64,000 nt of DNA from JANQOH01 sp965201155 (GTDB lineage Bacteria > Pseudomonadota > Alphaproteobacteria > UBA7887). Made by a program: the position numbers and the translations under genes. This document shows positions 25,091 to 34,334 of the stretch, piece after piece. Position 1 is the stretch's first letter, and each line of letters opens with the position of its first letter. A model generated the notes under the pieces. That model did no database searches and was not told the origin of the DNA. It worked only from the letters and a program-made list of their open reading frames with translations. Where the stretch lies: NCBI GenBank assembly GCA_965201155.1, contig OZ241752.1, forward strand, positions 744,001 to 808,000, read 5' to 3'.

Positions 25091-27181
25091 ATGTCGGAAA
25101 TTGACTCGCGTCCCCGTATTGCCGTCGATATCGGCGGTACGTTTACGGATATTGCTCTTGAGGCGCCCGGTGGGCGGTTGTTCACGCGCAAGGTACTGAC
25201 GACTCCGCAAGCGCCTGCGGATGCGGTTCTGGAGGGTCTGGAAGGGATATTGGCCGATGCCGCCATTGCCGCGGGGGATATCGGGCTGATCCTGCATGGC
25301 ACGACGCTCGCGACCAACGCCATCATCGAACGCGCGGGGGCCTGCACCGCGTTGATCGTAACCGAGGGCTTTCGCGATTCGGTCGAAATGGCCTACGAAA
25401 ACCGTTTCGAGCAATATGACATCAATGTCGACAAGCCCAAACCGCTGGTGCCGCGCTATTTGCGGCTGCCGGTGCGCGAACGCATGTCCGCCGGCGGACA
25501 TATCGTCACACCGCTCGACGAGGAGTCGGTCCGCGCCCTGCTTCCGGTGCTTGAGGACGAGGGGGTCGAGAGTGTCGCCATAGGTCTCATCCACGCCTAT
25601 GCCAATCCCGGCCACGAGCAGCGTGTGGCGGAGATCATCAGCGCTGCGCGGCCCGATCTCTGGATCACCGAAGCGGCTGCCGTATGCCCTGAAATCCGCG
25701 AATATGAGCGCCTTTCCACGGCCTGCGCAAACGCCTATGTCCGGCCTCTCATGGCGCGCTATCTCGACGACCTGGCGGCGCGCCTGAAGCAGGCGGGCTT
25801 CACTTGCCCCATGCTGCTCATGATGTCGAGCGGCGGCCTGACCACCCTTGAAACTGCACGGCGCTTCCCGGTGAGGCTGGTCGAGTCCGGCCCTGCGGGC
25901 GGCGCCATCATGGCCAGCCGGGTGGCGGTCGAAAGCGCGCTTGCGCAGGCCCTGTCGTTCGACATGGGCGGGACCACAGCGAAAATCTGCCTGATCGATG
26001 ACGGCGCCGCCGATACTGCGCGCGGCTTCGAGGTTGCGCGCGCCTATCGGTTCAGCAAGGGCAGCGGCCTGCCTTTGCAGATTCCGGTGATTGAAATGGT
26101 GGAAATCGGCGCCGGCGGCGGCTCGATCGCCCGCATAGACGCCCTGGACCGTATTCGCGTCGGACCGGAAAGCGCTGGCGCCGATCCCGGACCCGCCTGC
26201 TATGCCCGCGGCGGCAATGACGCCACCGTCACCGACGCCGACCTGCTGGTCGGAAGGCTGGACCCTGATGACTTCGCCGGCGGTGCATTTCCGCTTGCAC
26301 CGGAGCGCGCAGCAGCCACCATGAATGCCGCAGTGGCCGCGCCGCGAGGGTTTGACGCCGTCGATGCGGCCCTGGCCGTCTCCGAAGTGGTGGAGGAGGC
26401 CATGGCCAATGCTGCGCGGGTGCATGCGGTGGAACGCGGCAAGGCGCTGGAAGCGCGAACTCTGATCGCGTTTGGCGGCGCGGCGCCGCTTCATGCGGCG
26501 GCGCTGGCGCGCAAACTTGGCATTGGCCGCGTCCTCGTGCCATCCGGCGCCGGCGTTTGTTCGGCAATCGGCTTCCTGCGTGCACCGATTTCCTATGAAG
26601 TGGTGCGCAGCCACTATATGCGCCTTGACTGGTTCGAACCGTCGCGGGCCAACGCCCTGTTTGCTGAAATGCACGCCGAGGCCGCCGCGGTGGTGCGTCT
26701 GGGCGCCCCGGAGGGGCCTCTCCGCGAAAGCCGCTGGATTTCCATGCGCTATTCGGGCCAGGGGCATGAGATCACCGTGCCCTTGCCGACCACACCGTGG
26801 GATGAGGGGGCTGCCGCCGCGATCGAGGCAGCATTCGCCGAGGTCTATCGCGAGCATTACGGCCGCACCATTCCGGGGGTCGAGGTGGAAATCATCAACT
26901 GGGCGCTGACCCTGAGCACCGAAACGCCGCCGCCGCATCCGCGCCCGTCCGCACCGCCCGCGGCTGCGCCGCGGCCGGAGGGTGTGCGGTCCGTGCGGTT
27001 TGCCGGCGCGGGCGGCAGCGCAGCCTTGGTGGAAGCGCCGGTCTATCGGCGCAGCGCCTTGCCGCCCGGCTGCGAGATTAACGGCCCGGCGCTGATTGCC
27101 GAGACACAAACTACGACGCTCGTTCCGCCGCGCGGGCGCGCCCGCATCGACTCCGCAGGCCATATCGACATGAGCCTGTAA
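25091..27181 (+). CDS. hyuA: Hydantoinase/oxoprolinase subunit A (pair 1)
   Basis: The 696-residue ATP-dependent amidohydrolase subunit begins RIAVDIGGTFTDIALEAPGG (phosphate-1 of the actin-like ATPase fold) and contains LHGTTLATNAIIERAG, SGPAGGAIMASRVAVE, FDMGGTTAKICLIDD and FGGAAPLHAAALARKLGI. HyuA/HyuB complexes hydrolyse N-methylhydantoin, 5-oxoproline or similar cyclic amides, or act as ATP-dependent carboxylases. The hyuB partner starts 94 bp downstream. The substrate cannot be told from sequence. A second, divergent pair is present at 50-54 kb. Confidence 0.93.
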   Translation: MSEIDSRPRIAVDIGGTFTDIALEAPGGRLFTRKVLTTPQAPADAVLEGLEGILADAAIAAGDIGLILHGTTLATNAIIERAGACTALIVTEGFRDSVEMAYENRFEQYDINVDKPKPLVPRYLRLPVRERMSAGGHIVTPLDEESVRALLPVLEDEGVESVAIGLIHAYANPGHEQRVAEIISAARPDLWITEAAAVCPEIREYERLSTACANAYVRPLMARYLDDLAARLKQAGFTCPMLLMMSSGGLTTLETARRFPVRLVESGPAGGAIMASRVAVESALAQALSFDMGGTTAKICLIDDGAADTARGFEVARAYRFSKGSGLPLQIPVIEMVEIGAGGGSIARIDALDRIRVGPESAGADPGPACYARGGNDATVTDADLLVGRLDPDDFAGGAFPLAPERAAATMNAAVAAPRGFDAVDAALAVSEVVEEAMANAARVHAVERGKALEARTLIAFGGAAPLHAAALARKLGIGRVLVPSGAGVCSAIGFLRAPISYEVVRSHYMRLDWFEPSRANALFAEMHAEAAAVVRLGAPEGPLRESRWISMRYSGQGHEITVPLPTTPWDEGAAAAIEAAFAEVYREHYGRTIPGVEVEIINWALTLSTETPPPHPRPSAPPAAAPRPEGVRSVRFAGAGGSAALVEAPVYRRSALPPGCEINGPALIAETQTTTLVPPRGRARIDSAGHIDMSL

Positions 27182-27275
27182 CGGGGAAACGGGCCGCGCG
27201 GAGCGCCCTTGTCGACGAAACTGCCGGGTTGTTCGATAATCCCGGAAACTTACCATGCATGCCGGAGGTGTTGCC

Positions 27276-28976
27276 ATGACAGCGAGACCTGAACCAACCG
27301 CACTCGACCGCCAGCTCATGTGGGACAGGCTGAACGCGGTGGTGGAAGAACAGGCGCAGACGTTGATCCGCACGGCGTTCAGCAATACCGTCCGCGAGGC
27401 GGGCGACCTTTCCGCCGGGGTGTTTGACCTTGCCGGTAGGATGCTCGCGCAGGCGGTGACCGGAACGCCCGGCCATGTCAACGCCATGGCGGCGTCGGTG
27501 CAGCATTTCATCGACTGCTTTCCGGTGGCGGAGATGAGCCCCGGCGATGTCTACATCACCAACGACCCATGGCGGGCCACCGGACATTTGCATGACTTCA
27601 CGGTGGTGACACCGTGTTTTCGCGGTGAACGCGCAGTGGGTTTCCTGGCATCGACGGCGCATGTGGTCGATGTCGGCGGGCGCGGTTTCGGGCCGGACGC
27701 ACGCCAAGTTTATGAAGAAGGCATTTTCGTGCCGATCATGAAGCTGATGGATGCCGGCCGCATCGACGAGTCACTGATCCGGCTGGTGCGCGCCAATGTC
27801 CGTGAACCGACCCAGCTTGAGGGAGACTTTCATTCGCTCGCCGCGTGCAATGAGGTGGGCTGCCGCCGCCTGATCGAAATGATGGCGGGTTTCGGACTCG
27901 ACGATCTCGGCGCTCTTGCCGATTACATCATCGACACTTCGCACCGCGCCATGCTGCGCCAGATCAGCGCCTTGCCGGCCGGCACATGGCGCTATGCCAT
28001 GCGAATCGACGGGTATGAAACACCCGTTGATCTGGTTGCCTCCCTGACCGTCGGCCCTGACGGCATGGATATCGACTTTGACGGCACCTCGGGCGTATCC
28101 GATTTCGGCATCAACGTACCGCTGCCCTATACGCAGGCCTACGCCACCTTCGGCGCGCGCTGCATTATCGGATCGGACGTGCCCAACAATGCCGGCTCGT
28201 TGGCGGCGGTGCGCGTGACCGCGCCGGAAAATTGCATCCTGAATGCGCGGCCGCCGCGCGCCGTGGCAGCGCGCCACGCCATCGGCCAGATGCTGCCCGA
28301 TGTGGTTCTCGGCTGCCTGCATCAGGCAGTGCCGGATATCGGCCCGGCCGAGGGTACGTCGTGTCTCTACAATTTCGTGCTCTATGGCGGCGGCGGCATA
28401 GCCGACGGCCATGGCGCGCACGCCAATGCGACTCCGTTCACTATCACGCTGTTTCACAATGGCGGCACCGGCGCGCGCCCGGCGAAGGACGGATTGTCGG
28501 CAACGGCGTTTCCATCAGGTGTACGCAACACGCCGGTGGAAATCAACGAGGCAATCTCACCCATTTTGGTGAAACGCAAGGAATACCGGACGGATTCCGC
28601 CGGCGCCGGCCGCTCGCGCGGCGGTCTGGGGCAGGTGATGGAGATCACCAGTCTGGACGGTGCGCCGTTTGCCGTCTCGTCGATGTTTGACCGCGTCCGC
28701 TTTCCGCCGCGCGGACGCGCCGGCGGGCGCAACGGCACTGCCGGGCGCATGACTCTCGCAAGCGGGAAGGAACTGCGCCCCAAGGGCCGCCAGACCGTCC
28801 CGGCGGGCGATACCCTGGTCATCGAGATGCCCGGCGGCGGCGGCTATGGCGATCCTTCCTCGCGGCCGGCAGCGTTGATCGCCGACGATGTGCGCAACGG
28901 TCTGGTGAGCCCTGAGGCAGCCGCCGCACATTACGGCGCCGCCATGGATTTGAACGAGGAAAATTTGCCCGAATAA
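27276..28976 (+). CDS. hyuB: Hydantoinase/oxoprolinase subunit B (pair 1)
   Basis: The 566-residue partner of HyuA starts with MTARPEPTALDRQLMWDRLN and carries the family motifs EAGDLSAGVFDLAGRMLAQ, DVYITNDPWRATGHLHDFTV and the Gly-rich ending VIEMPGGGGYGDPSSR. The ATG at 27276 has GGAGG at the right distance; an ATG at 27255 in frame has no site. Its length (566) is shorter than HyuB of pair 2 (634), which implies a different subfamily and substrate. Confidence 0.93.
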   Translation: MTARPEPTALDRQLMWDRLNAVVEEQAQTLIRTAFSNTVREAGDLSAGVFDLAGRMLAQAVTGTPGHVNAMAASVQHFIDCFPVAEMSPGDVYITNDPWRATGHLHDFTVVTPCFRGERAVGFLASTAHVVDVGGRGFGPDARQVYEEGIFVPIMKLMDAGRIDESLIRLVRANVREPTQLEGDFHSLAACNEVGCRRLIEMMAGFGLDDLGALADYIIDTSHRAMLRQISALPAGTWRYAMRIDGYETPVDLVASLTVGPDGMDIDFDGTSGVSDFGINVPLPYTQAYATFGARCIIGSDVPNNAGSLAAVRVTAPENCILNARPPRAVAARHAIGQMLPDVVLGCLHQAVPDIGPAEGTSCLYNFVLYGGGGIADGHGAHANATPFTITLFHNGGTGARPAKDGLSATAFPSGVRNTPVEINEAISPILVKRKEYRTDSAGAGRSRGGLGQVMEITSLDGAPFAVSSMFDRVRFPPRGRAGGRNGTAGRMTLASGKELRPKGRQTVPAGDTLVIEMPGGGGYGDPSSRPAALIADDVRNGLVSPEAAAAHYGAAMDLNEENLPE

Positions 28977-29044
28977 CCAGGTTTTTCGGGGCGCCTTTAT
29001 TTCGGGATTTGCGGTCGGTCCATTCGCTCGCGTCGGCAAAGCGC

Positions 29045-29929
29045 TCAAGTCAGGCGGCTGCGCGCGATCTCGATATATTCCGGGTTGATGTCGATCCCGA
29101 TGCTGTTTCGGCCTGCGCGCTGCGCAGCGAGACAGGTTGTCCCCGATCCTGCGAAGGGGTCGAGCACGGTCTGTCCCTCGGCAGAGAACAGGCGGATCAG
29201 GTGCTCGCAGAGCTTGACAGGCTTCGGTGTCAGGTGGCCGTTGAAGCGGTCCCTGGCCTCTTTCTCGACCGTCATGACGGTTTCCGGCACGCGCGCGGTG
29301 AGGCTGTGCCGCGGGTCGATCAGCCCGGTCCCATATGCCAGCCAGTTATCAACAAAGGTTCCTTCGCGCGGCTTCTGCGCGCAGAGGATTGCCTCGAACT
29401 GCGGCCGAAGCTGCGGCGTCCGCCGGCCGTCCAGCGCCTTCAGGGCGTGGGCCTTCTGATCGTCCGTCACGTCGGCTCTGCGCCGGACGAAATGGTCCAT
29501 GGTGAACGCCTTGAACTGCGCCTTCCTTGTGAAGCGCCATGCGAAAGCATCCCGGACCTCGAAGCCGGCATCTTCGACCGCCACGGCGGCCCGATGATAA
29601 AGGCGCGGGGCAGCGAACAGCAGCAGAAAGCCTCCGGGTTTCAGCACACGCAGCAATTCGGCCGCAATGGGGGCGAGGAACGCCTGAAGATTCTTTGCCT
29701 GTTCCCGGTCGAACTTCATACCGACGGGCAGACCGCCGATGACGTCCGCACATTTCTTCGAGCGTTCTATGTCCGGCGGGCTCCAAGCGTCATCAAGTCG
29801 GTCGAGAAAGTATGGCGGGTCCGTCACCACAAGATGAACGCTCCCATCCGCCATATCCGCCAGTAGGTCCCGACAATCTCCCGAATGCAATGCGACGCAG
29901 GAATGACCCTCGCCTCTGGCGTTGCTCAT
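29045..29929 (-). CDS. Solitary DNA (adenine or cytosine-N4) methyltransferase, beta type
   Basis: The 294-residue product has catalytic motif IV DPPY at residues 37-40 and, near the C terminus, the AdoMet-binding motif DPFAGSGTT at about 257-265, followed by GIDINPEYIEIARSRL. Motif IV before motif I is the beta-class amino-methyltransferase order. No restriction endonuclease gene is adjacent. The target site and whether it modifies A-N6 or C-N4 cannot be read from sequence. An inverted repeat lies immediately upstream (29937-29982). Confidence 0.9.
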   Translation of the reverse strand: MSNARGEGHSCVALHSGDCRDLLADMADGSVHLVVTDPPYFLDRLDDAWSPPDIERSKKCADVIGGLPVGMKFDREQAKNLQAFLAPIAAELLRVLKPGGFLLLFAAPRLYHRAAVAVEDAGFEVRDAFAWRFTRKAQFKAFTMDHFVRRRADVTDDQKAHALKALDGRRTPQLRPQFEAILCAQKPREGTFVDNWLAYGTGLIDPRHSLTARVPETVMTVEKEARDRFNGHLTPKPVKLCEHLIRLFSAEGQTVLDPFAGSGTTCLAAQRAGRNSIGIDINPEYIEIARSRLT

Positions 29930-29936
29930 GCTTTTT

Positions 29937-29982
29937 CCTTATGCGCCGGAATAATCGGCCATCATCACTATGGCACATAAGG
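29937..29982. promoter_or_regulatory. Inverted repeat upstream of the methyltransferase
   Basis: CCTTATGCGCC (29937-29947) and GGCACATAAGG (29972-29982) form a 10-of-11 inverted repeat, 7 bp ahead of the methyltransferase ATG at 29929. It could be an operator or a promoter-proximal hairpin. No protein is assigned. Confidence 0.4.
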
Positions 29983-30058
29983 AACGTAAAAGAAACGAGT
30001 GTTTCCCGGCCAGTCCGATCATCCCGCAGTGAACACACGCACCGACTCGCCGGCGTCC

Positions 30059-31762
30059 TCACGCCGCATGGCGCACGGCGCTGTCGGCCAAGACTTCGAG
30101 ACAGTCGCCCTCCATCGGCAGGGTCAGCACGTGCGCGCGATGCCATAGCGCGTAAAACAACAGGGTCCATGCTGCGGCCGCCGCGCGGCGGCCGCGTTGG
30201 ACAAACAGCGGGGCCACGGCGCCGGGACGGCAGAGTTCGCCGATTCCCGGCTGTGCCGCAACCAGGGGACCAAGTTCTGCGCCGCGCGCGGCAATCCACT
30301 CCGCAATCGGCGTGGCGGCCTGTCCGTTTTCACCCCAGGCCGGCAGTTTCGGCGCCGCCTGCGCCAGCCAGCGATTCAGCAATCGTTCGCGCGGGCGGCG
30401 CGCCATCTTCAACTCCCGGGGAAGCCGAAAGGCGAATTGTGCAAGGTCCCGGTCGAGAAAAGGTGCCTGAAAGTTCAGCCCGTGCGCCGCGAGGCAGCGG
30501 TCCCGGCCGGGCAGTTGTGCGAAAGCCAGCGGCCTATCGATATCCGCCGCCTGCGCCGCCTGCAGGCGGTCATGCCCGGCAAGGTCTGCGCCACCCTCCG
30601 GATCTGCATGATCCCATGGGCTGGACGGCGCCGCGCGCAGCACCCCAAGACCGGAAAATATACCGGGCGGATTCATTCTCCCGCCCAGCCATGCAGGGCG
30701 CGCGGTGCTGAGATACTGCTGCCGCGCAGCAAACAGTTCCCGCGCGCCGACCACCGAAAGCACCGTCTCCACCTCGCCGGACGCTGCTGCAGCAAGCGCG
30801 TGGTGAACCGTGAGCACAGGATCGGCGCAAGGATCGTCCAGCAAGGCGGCAATTTCCGGAAGGCTGCGCCAGAACTGCGCCTGGTCGAAAGTGATCTCGG
30901 TATGTGCGACTCCCAGCGCTTGCGCCGCCGCGGCGGCGCGGCTCTTCCCCGCAGCACTGGGCAAGCGGACTGTCCAGGCACGCAAGCGGCGTGCGCTCTC
31001 GCGCGCCGCTGCGGCAAGCAGAACGCCGGAACTCGCACTTTCCGAAAGAAATATCCCGCAGGCGCCGCCCCCCGACCGGCAGGCGGAAACGGTATCTTTC
31101 AGAAGCCTGTCAAGTTCTGCCAGCGCCGCCGCAGGCTTCTGTTTGCGCGGGCCGCCGTCAGGCAGCGCAGCGCGGCGCCGGCGTTCGACGATGCGGCAGC
31201 TGCTGACCGCCGCCGACTCGCCCGGCAGCACGCGCTTGACATGGCTATAGACGGAGTCGCGCCCGCTGCTGAAACCGCGCTGGAGAAATTCGCCCAGCGG
31301 CGCCTGGGCCAATTCCCGCGGGGCCATGCCGGCGGCGAGCAAGGCGCGCGGCCGCGACGCAAATGCGAAATAGTTGTGCCGCTCCACATAATAGAGCGGT
31401 CTGACTCCGAACGCGTCGCGGGCGAGGACAAGGCGGTCCGCTTCCGCATCATGCAGGGCCGCCGCAAAGGAACCGCGCAGCATGGCGGTAAAATCCAGCC
31501 CGCGGTGGCGATAGAATTCCTCGGCGGTCCAGGCGATGTCCCGCGCCGCGGCAGCAGAAACGCCGGCCTCGACGGCCACAGCAGATCCGCCGCTTTCGCG
31601 TGGCGGCTCTTCTGCAGGTGCGGGCGGCGGCAGGCATACCATCGCCAGGCCGGGGGCGCGATGCCAGTTGCTGCCCGCGCCAAACGCGCGTTCGAACCGG
31701 TCGCGCAACGGAGCGCCGGGTTTCCAGCGGCGTGTGGTCATGACACCGCCAATGCCGCTCAT
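30059..31762 (-). CDS. Asparagine-synthase-like protein with degenerate active sites
   Basis: The 567-residue product has the layout of asparagine synthetase B: an N-terminal Ntn-type glutaminase domain (VLARDAFGVRPLYYVERHNYF, FASRPRALLAAG) and a C-terminal PP-loop domain (FQAPFLDRDLAQFAFRLPRE). The catalytic Cys2 of the usual MCGI start is replaced: it begins MSGIGGV. The ATP-pyrophosphatase signature SGGxDS reads SESASSG. Neither glutamine hydrolysis nor normal adenylation should therefore work as in AsnB. The ATG at 31762 has a GGCAGGA site. A glycosyltransferase gene precedes it by 35 bp, so a role in polysaccharide modification is possible. Confidence 0.8.
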   Translation of the reverse strand: MSGIGGVMTTRRWKPGAPLRDRFERAFGAGSNWHRAPGLAMVCLPPPAPAEEPPRESGGSAVAVEAGVSAAAARDIAWTAEEFYRHRGLDFTAMLRGSFAAALHDAEADRLVLARDAFGVRPLYYVERHNYFAFASRPRALLAAGMAPRELAQAPLGEFLQRGFSSGRDSVYSHVKRVLPGESAAVSSCRIVERRRRAALPDGGPRKQKPAAALAELDRLLKDTVSACRSGGGACGIFLSESASSGVLLAAAARESARRLRAWTVRLPSAAGKSRAAAAAQALGVAHTEITFDQAQFWRSLPEIAALLDDPCADPVLTVHHALAAAASGEVETVLSVVGARELFAARQQYLSTARPAWLGGRMNPPGIFSGLGVLRAAPSSPWDHADPEGGADLAGHDRLQAAQAADIDRPLAFAQLPGRDRCLAAHGLNFQAPFLDRDLAQFAFRLPRELKMARRPRERLLNRWLAQAAPKLPAWGENGQAATPIAEWIAARGAELGPLVAAQPGIGELCRPGAVAPLFVQRGRRAAAAAWTLLFYALWHRAHVLTLPMEGDCLEVLADSAVRHAA

Positions 31763-31797
31763 GCTGCGGTCCTGCCGGCCCGTGCGGCAGGCACTGC

Positions 31798-32829
31798 TCA
31801 CGAGAAGGCGCGTTCGATATCCATCGCGGCGCGGTCCCAACTGACGCTTCGCTGCCGCTGCCGCGCCTCGCCGCTGAACCGCGTAAACATGGCGTCGTCA
31901 TCGAGCAGACGCGCTGTGTAGTCGGCAAAGGCCTCGTCATTTGCCGCGGCGTAGCCTGTCATCCCGTTGCGAATACGCTCGTCGGCCGCGCCGATCGGGC
32001 GCACCACCGCCGGCAGGCCGACCGCCTGCGATTCGGCGAGAGTGTGGCACATCACATCGCGCGAGCTGGAAGGATAAAGATGCACCCGCGACGTACGGTA
32101 CGTCTCGATCATGTCCGGGTCCGCGGCAGGGTTCTGGATCCGCACGCCGCGCGCGGCCGCTTCCTGCGCCCGCTCGAGCAGCGGCGCCACCGGTTCGGGC
32201 AGGCGCGCCCCATCCTCCCCGGCTGCCAGCAGGGCGGAAAATATGTGCAGTTCCGCCCATGGCACATGGGTGTGGACCTTGCTGCACCAGACATCGAGAA
32301 GCCAATCCAGCCCGCGCAGCGGATGGCTGGTGAACACCGCCCGCCGCGACGTTGCGGATTCCATCTCACCGGCTTCGCGAAATCCCTTCGGCACCCCCAT
32401 GACCATGGTGATGGCGGGCAGGCTGTGCAGCGCCGGCGGAACCGTCTGGCTGTGCGCAATGCCCTGTAACATGATGGTCGGCTTGTATTCGCGAATGCAC
32501 GCATGGGCTGGGGCGGTGGAAATCGTGTCGCCGGGGGCGGACATCAGCAGCGCCCGCCCGCCGGCATTGGTGATCATGCGCAGCAGCACGGGGTCGCGAT
32601 GGGCGATCACAACGTCGCTGTGCGCGGCCTCGCAATCGTCGAGCGGCTGCCAGCTCACCCCGTCAATCACCACCGACGCATCGCAGCGGTTGAACACCCG
32701 CACCATATGGCCGCGCGCCGACAGCGCTTCCGCCAGCCCGGCCACGGCTTTCTCTCCGCCGCCCAGTGCCCGCTCATTCTGGGTGGCGCCGTGAAACGGC
32801 ACCGAGTCATCAAGAAAGGTGATCAGCAT
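31798..32829 (-). CDS. Family 4-type glycosyltransferase
   Basis: The 343-residue protein starts MLITFLDDSVPFHGATQNER and has the GT-B pattern: an N-terminal Gly-rich loop (ALGGGEKAVAGLAEALSARG), VFTSHPLRGLDWLLD in the linker, and SRVHLYPSSSRDVMCHTLAE with E and G residues contacting the nucleotide sugar, typical of GT4 enzymes. The acceptor is unknown. It is followed by the asparagine-synthase-like gene, with which it is probably co-transcribed. The ATG at 32829 was chosen over an in-frame 32841 because the extra four residues are not conserved. Confidence 0.85.
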   Translation of the reverse strand: MLITFLDDSVPFHGATQNERALGGGEKAVAGLAEALSARGHMVRVFNRCDASVVIDGVSWQPLDDCEAAHSDVVIAHRDPVLLRMITNAGGRALLMSAPGDTISTAPAHACIREYKPTIMLQGIAHSQTVPPALHSLPAITMVMGVPKGFREAGEMESATSRRAVFTSHPLRGLDWLLDVWCSKVHTHVPWAELHIFSALLAAGEDGARLPEPVAPLLERAQEAAARGVRIQNPAADPDMIETYRTSRVHLYPSSSRDVMCHTLAESQAVGLPAVVRPIGAADERIRNGMTGYAAANDEAFADYTARLLDDDAMFTRFSGEARQRQRSVSWDRAAMDIERAFS

Positions 32830-32882
32830 CGGCCCTCGCAACGCTCCTTTGACGCCGCCGCGGCGGCGGCCATACTGAAACC

Positions 32883-33710
32883 ATGACGAACTACCTGGTG
32901 CAACCCGACCCGGGCGACCCGCGCCTCACCGAAGCGGTGCACGGTATCGACCATGACGGCCGCCCCGTCGAAACGCGGGTGACGGTGGAACGACCGCTCA
33001 CCCTGTTTTTGAACGACCAGGAAATCGTCACCATGATGACCATAGGCGACTATCCAGTGTATCTCGCCGTGGGGTTTCTCGCCAATCAGAACATGCTGGC
33101 ACCCGACGACGACATCACCGCCGTCGACCATGATGACGATCTTGACGTGGTAGTGGTGCGCACTGCGCGCGCCACGAATTACGAGGAAAAACTGAAACGC
33201 CGCATACAGACCTCCGGTTGCGCCCAGGGCACCGTTTTCGGCGACATCATGCAGAGTTTCGAGGGGGCGCACCTGACCGGGGACACCCGCCTGCGCACCT
33301 CCTGGATCGCCGCGCTCGCCAAGAGCATCAACACCACTCCCAGCCTCTATCTCGAAGCCGGCGCGATTCACGGCTGCGTTCTCTGCTCCGGCGACAGGCC
33401 GCTCATCTACATGGAGGATGTCGGCCGGCACAATGCGGTGGACAAGATTGCCGGATATATGCGGCTGCACGACGTTACCGCAGGCGACAAGATATTCTAC
33501 ACGACGGGGCGCCTGACCAGCGAGATGGTCATCAAGACCGTGCATATGGGAATCCCGATTCTGATCTCCCGCTCGGGCTTCACGTCCTGGGGGGTCGAAC
33601 TGGCGCGCACCGCCGGCCTGACACTGGTCGGGCGCGCGCGCGGCCGCCGCTTTCTCGTGCTTGCCGGAGATCACCGGCTGATCTTCGATACCGACCCGGA
33701 AACGGCATGA
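32883..33710 (+). CDS. fdhD: Formate dehydrogenase accessory sulfurtransferase FdhD
   Basis: The 275-residue protein transfers sulfur from IscS to the molybdenum cofactor of formate dehydrogenase. Family motifs include ERPLTLFLNDQEIVTMMTIG and EDVGRHNAVDKIAGYMRL, the latter very typical. The catalytic cysteine loop reads QTSGCAQGTVFGD: the first Cys of the E. coli CxxC pair is present but the second is replaced by Gly. It overlaps mobA by ATGA. No formate dehydrogenase gene is in the window. Confidence 0.93.
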   Translation: MTNYLVQPDPGDPRLTEAVHGIDHDGRPVETRVTVERPLTLFLNDQEIVTMMTIGDYPVYLAVGFLANQNMLAPDDDITAVDHDDDLDVVVVRTARATNYEEKLKRRIQTSGCAQGTVFGDIMQSFEGAHLTGDTRLRTSWIAALAKSINTTPSLYLEAGAIHGCVLCSGDRPLIYMEDVGRHNAVDKIAGYMRLHDVTAGDKIFYTTGRLTSEMVIKTVHMGIPILISRSGFTSWGVELARTAGLTLVGRARGRRFLVLAGDHRLIFDTDPETA

Positions 33711-34321
33711 ACCCGCCGGTGGTCGGCGTGCTGCTGGCGGGCGGCCGCGCCCGGCGCATGGGCGGGGGCGACAAATGCCTCCGGCCGCTGGGCGGGCGCC
33801 CGCTGCTGGAGCACATCATCGCGCGCGCCGGCCCGCAAGTGGCGCGGCTGATCATCAATGCGAATGACGATCCGGCGCGTTTCGCGGAATGGTCGCTGCC
33901 GGTCGTCGGCGACAGTGTCGGCGGCCGGCCGGGGCCGCTTGCCGGAGTACTGGCGGGAATGGACTGGGCCGCGGCCCACGCACCGAAGGCGCCCCTCATT
34001 GCCACCTTCGCGACCGACGCGCCGTTCCTCCCCGCCGACCTGGTGGCCGGGCTGGCGCGTCATGTCACGAAATCGCAGCCACTGGCGTGCGCCGTATCGG
34101 CGGGCCGGGCGCATCCCGTATTCGGCCTGTGGCCGGTGGCGCTGCGCGCGGACCTGCGCAAGGCGCTGACTGGAGAAGGCGTGCGCAAGGTCGACGTCTG
34201 GACTGCGCGTCACGGCCTCGCCGAGGTTGATTTTCCGTTTTCCCGAATCGATCCCTTCTTCAACGTCAACCGGCCGGAGGACCTTGCGCGGGCGGAAGAG
34301 CTGCTCGCCGCCGGGGCGTGA
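33707..34321 (+). CDS. mobA: Molybdenum cofactor guanylyltransferase MobA
   Basis: The 204-residue enzyme attaches GMP to molybdopterin. The nucleotide-binding loop reads LLAGGRARRMGGGDKCLRPL, and FATDAPFLPADLVAGL carries the metal-binding aspartate. The C-terminal RIDPFFNVNRPEDLARAEEL is characteristic of the family. The start codon overlaps the fdhD stop (ATGA), so the two Moco genes are translationally coupled. Confidence 0.94.
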   Translation: MNPPVVGVLLAGGRARRMGGGDKCLRPLGGRPLLEHIIARAGPQVARLIINANDDPARFAEWSLPVVGDSVGGRPGPLAGVLAGMDWAAAHAPKAPLIATFATDAPFLPADLVAGLARHVTKSQPLACAVSAGRAHPVFGLWPVALRADLRKALTGEGVRKVDVWTARHGLAEVDFPFSRIDPFFNVNRPEDLARAEELLAAGA

Positions 34322-34334
34322 GTTCCGCCGCTTG

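Noticed and set aside
25055..27511. 818-residue minus-strand ORF
   Set aside because: Exact antisense shadow of hyuA pair 1; no domain, His/Arg/Gly-rich.
29937..29982. Possible attenuator instead of an operator
   Set aside because: No T tract follows the repeat in the methyltransferase direction, so a terminator is not supported; kept only as a possible operator.
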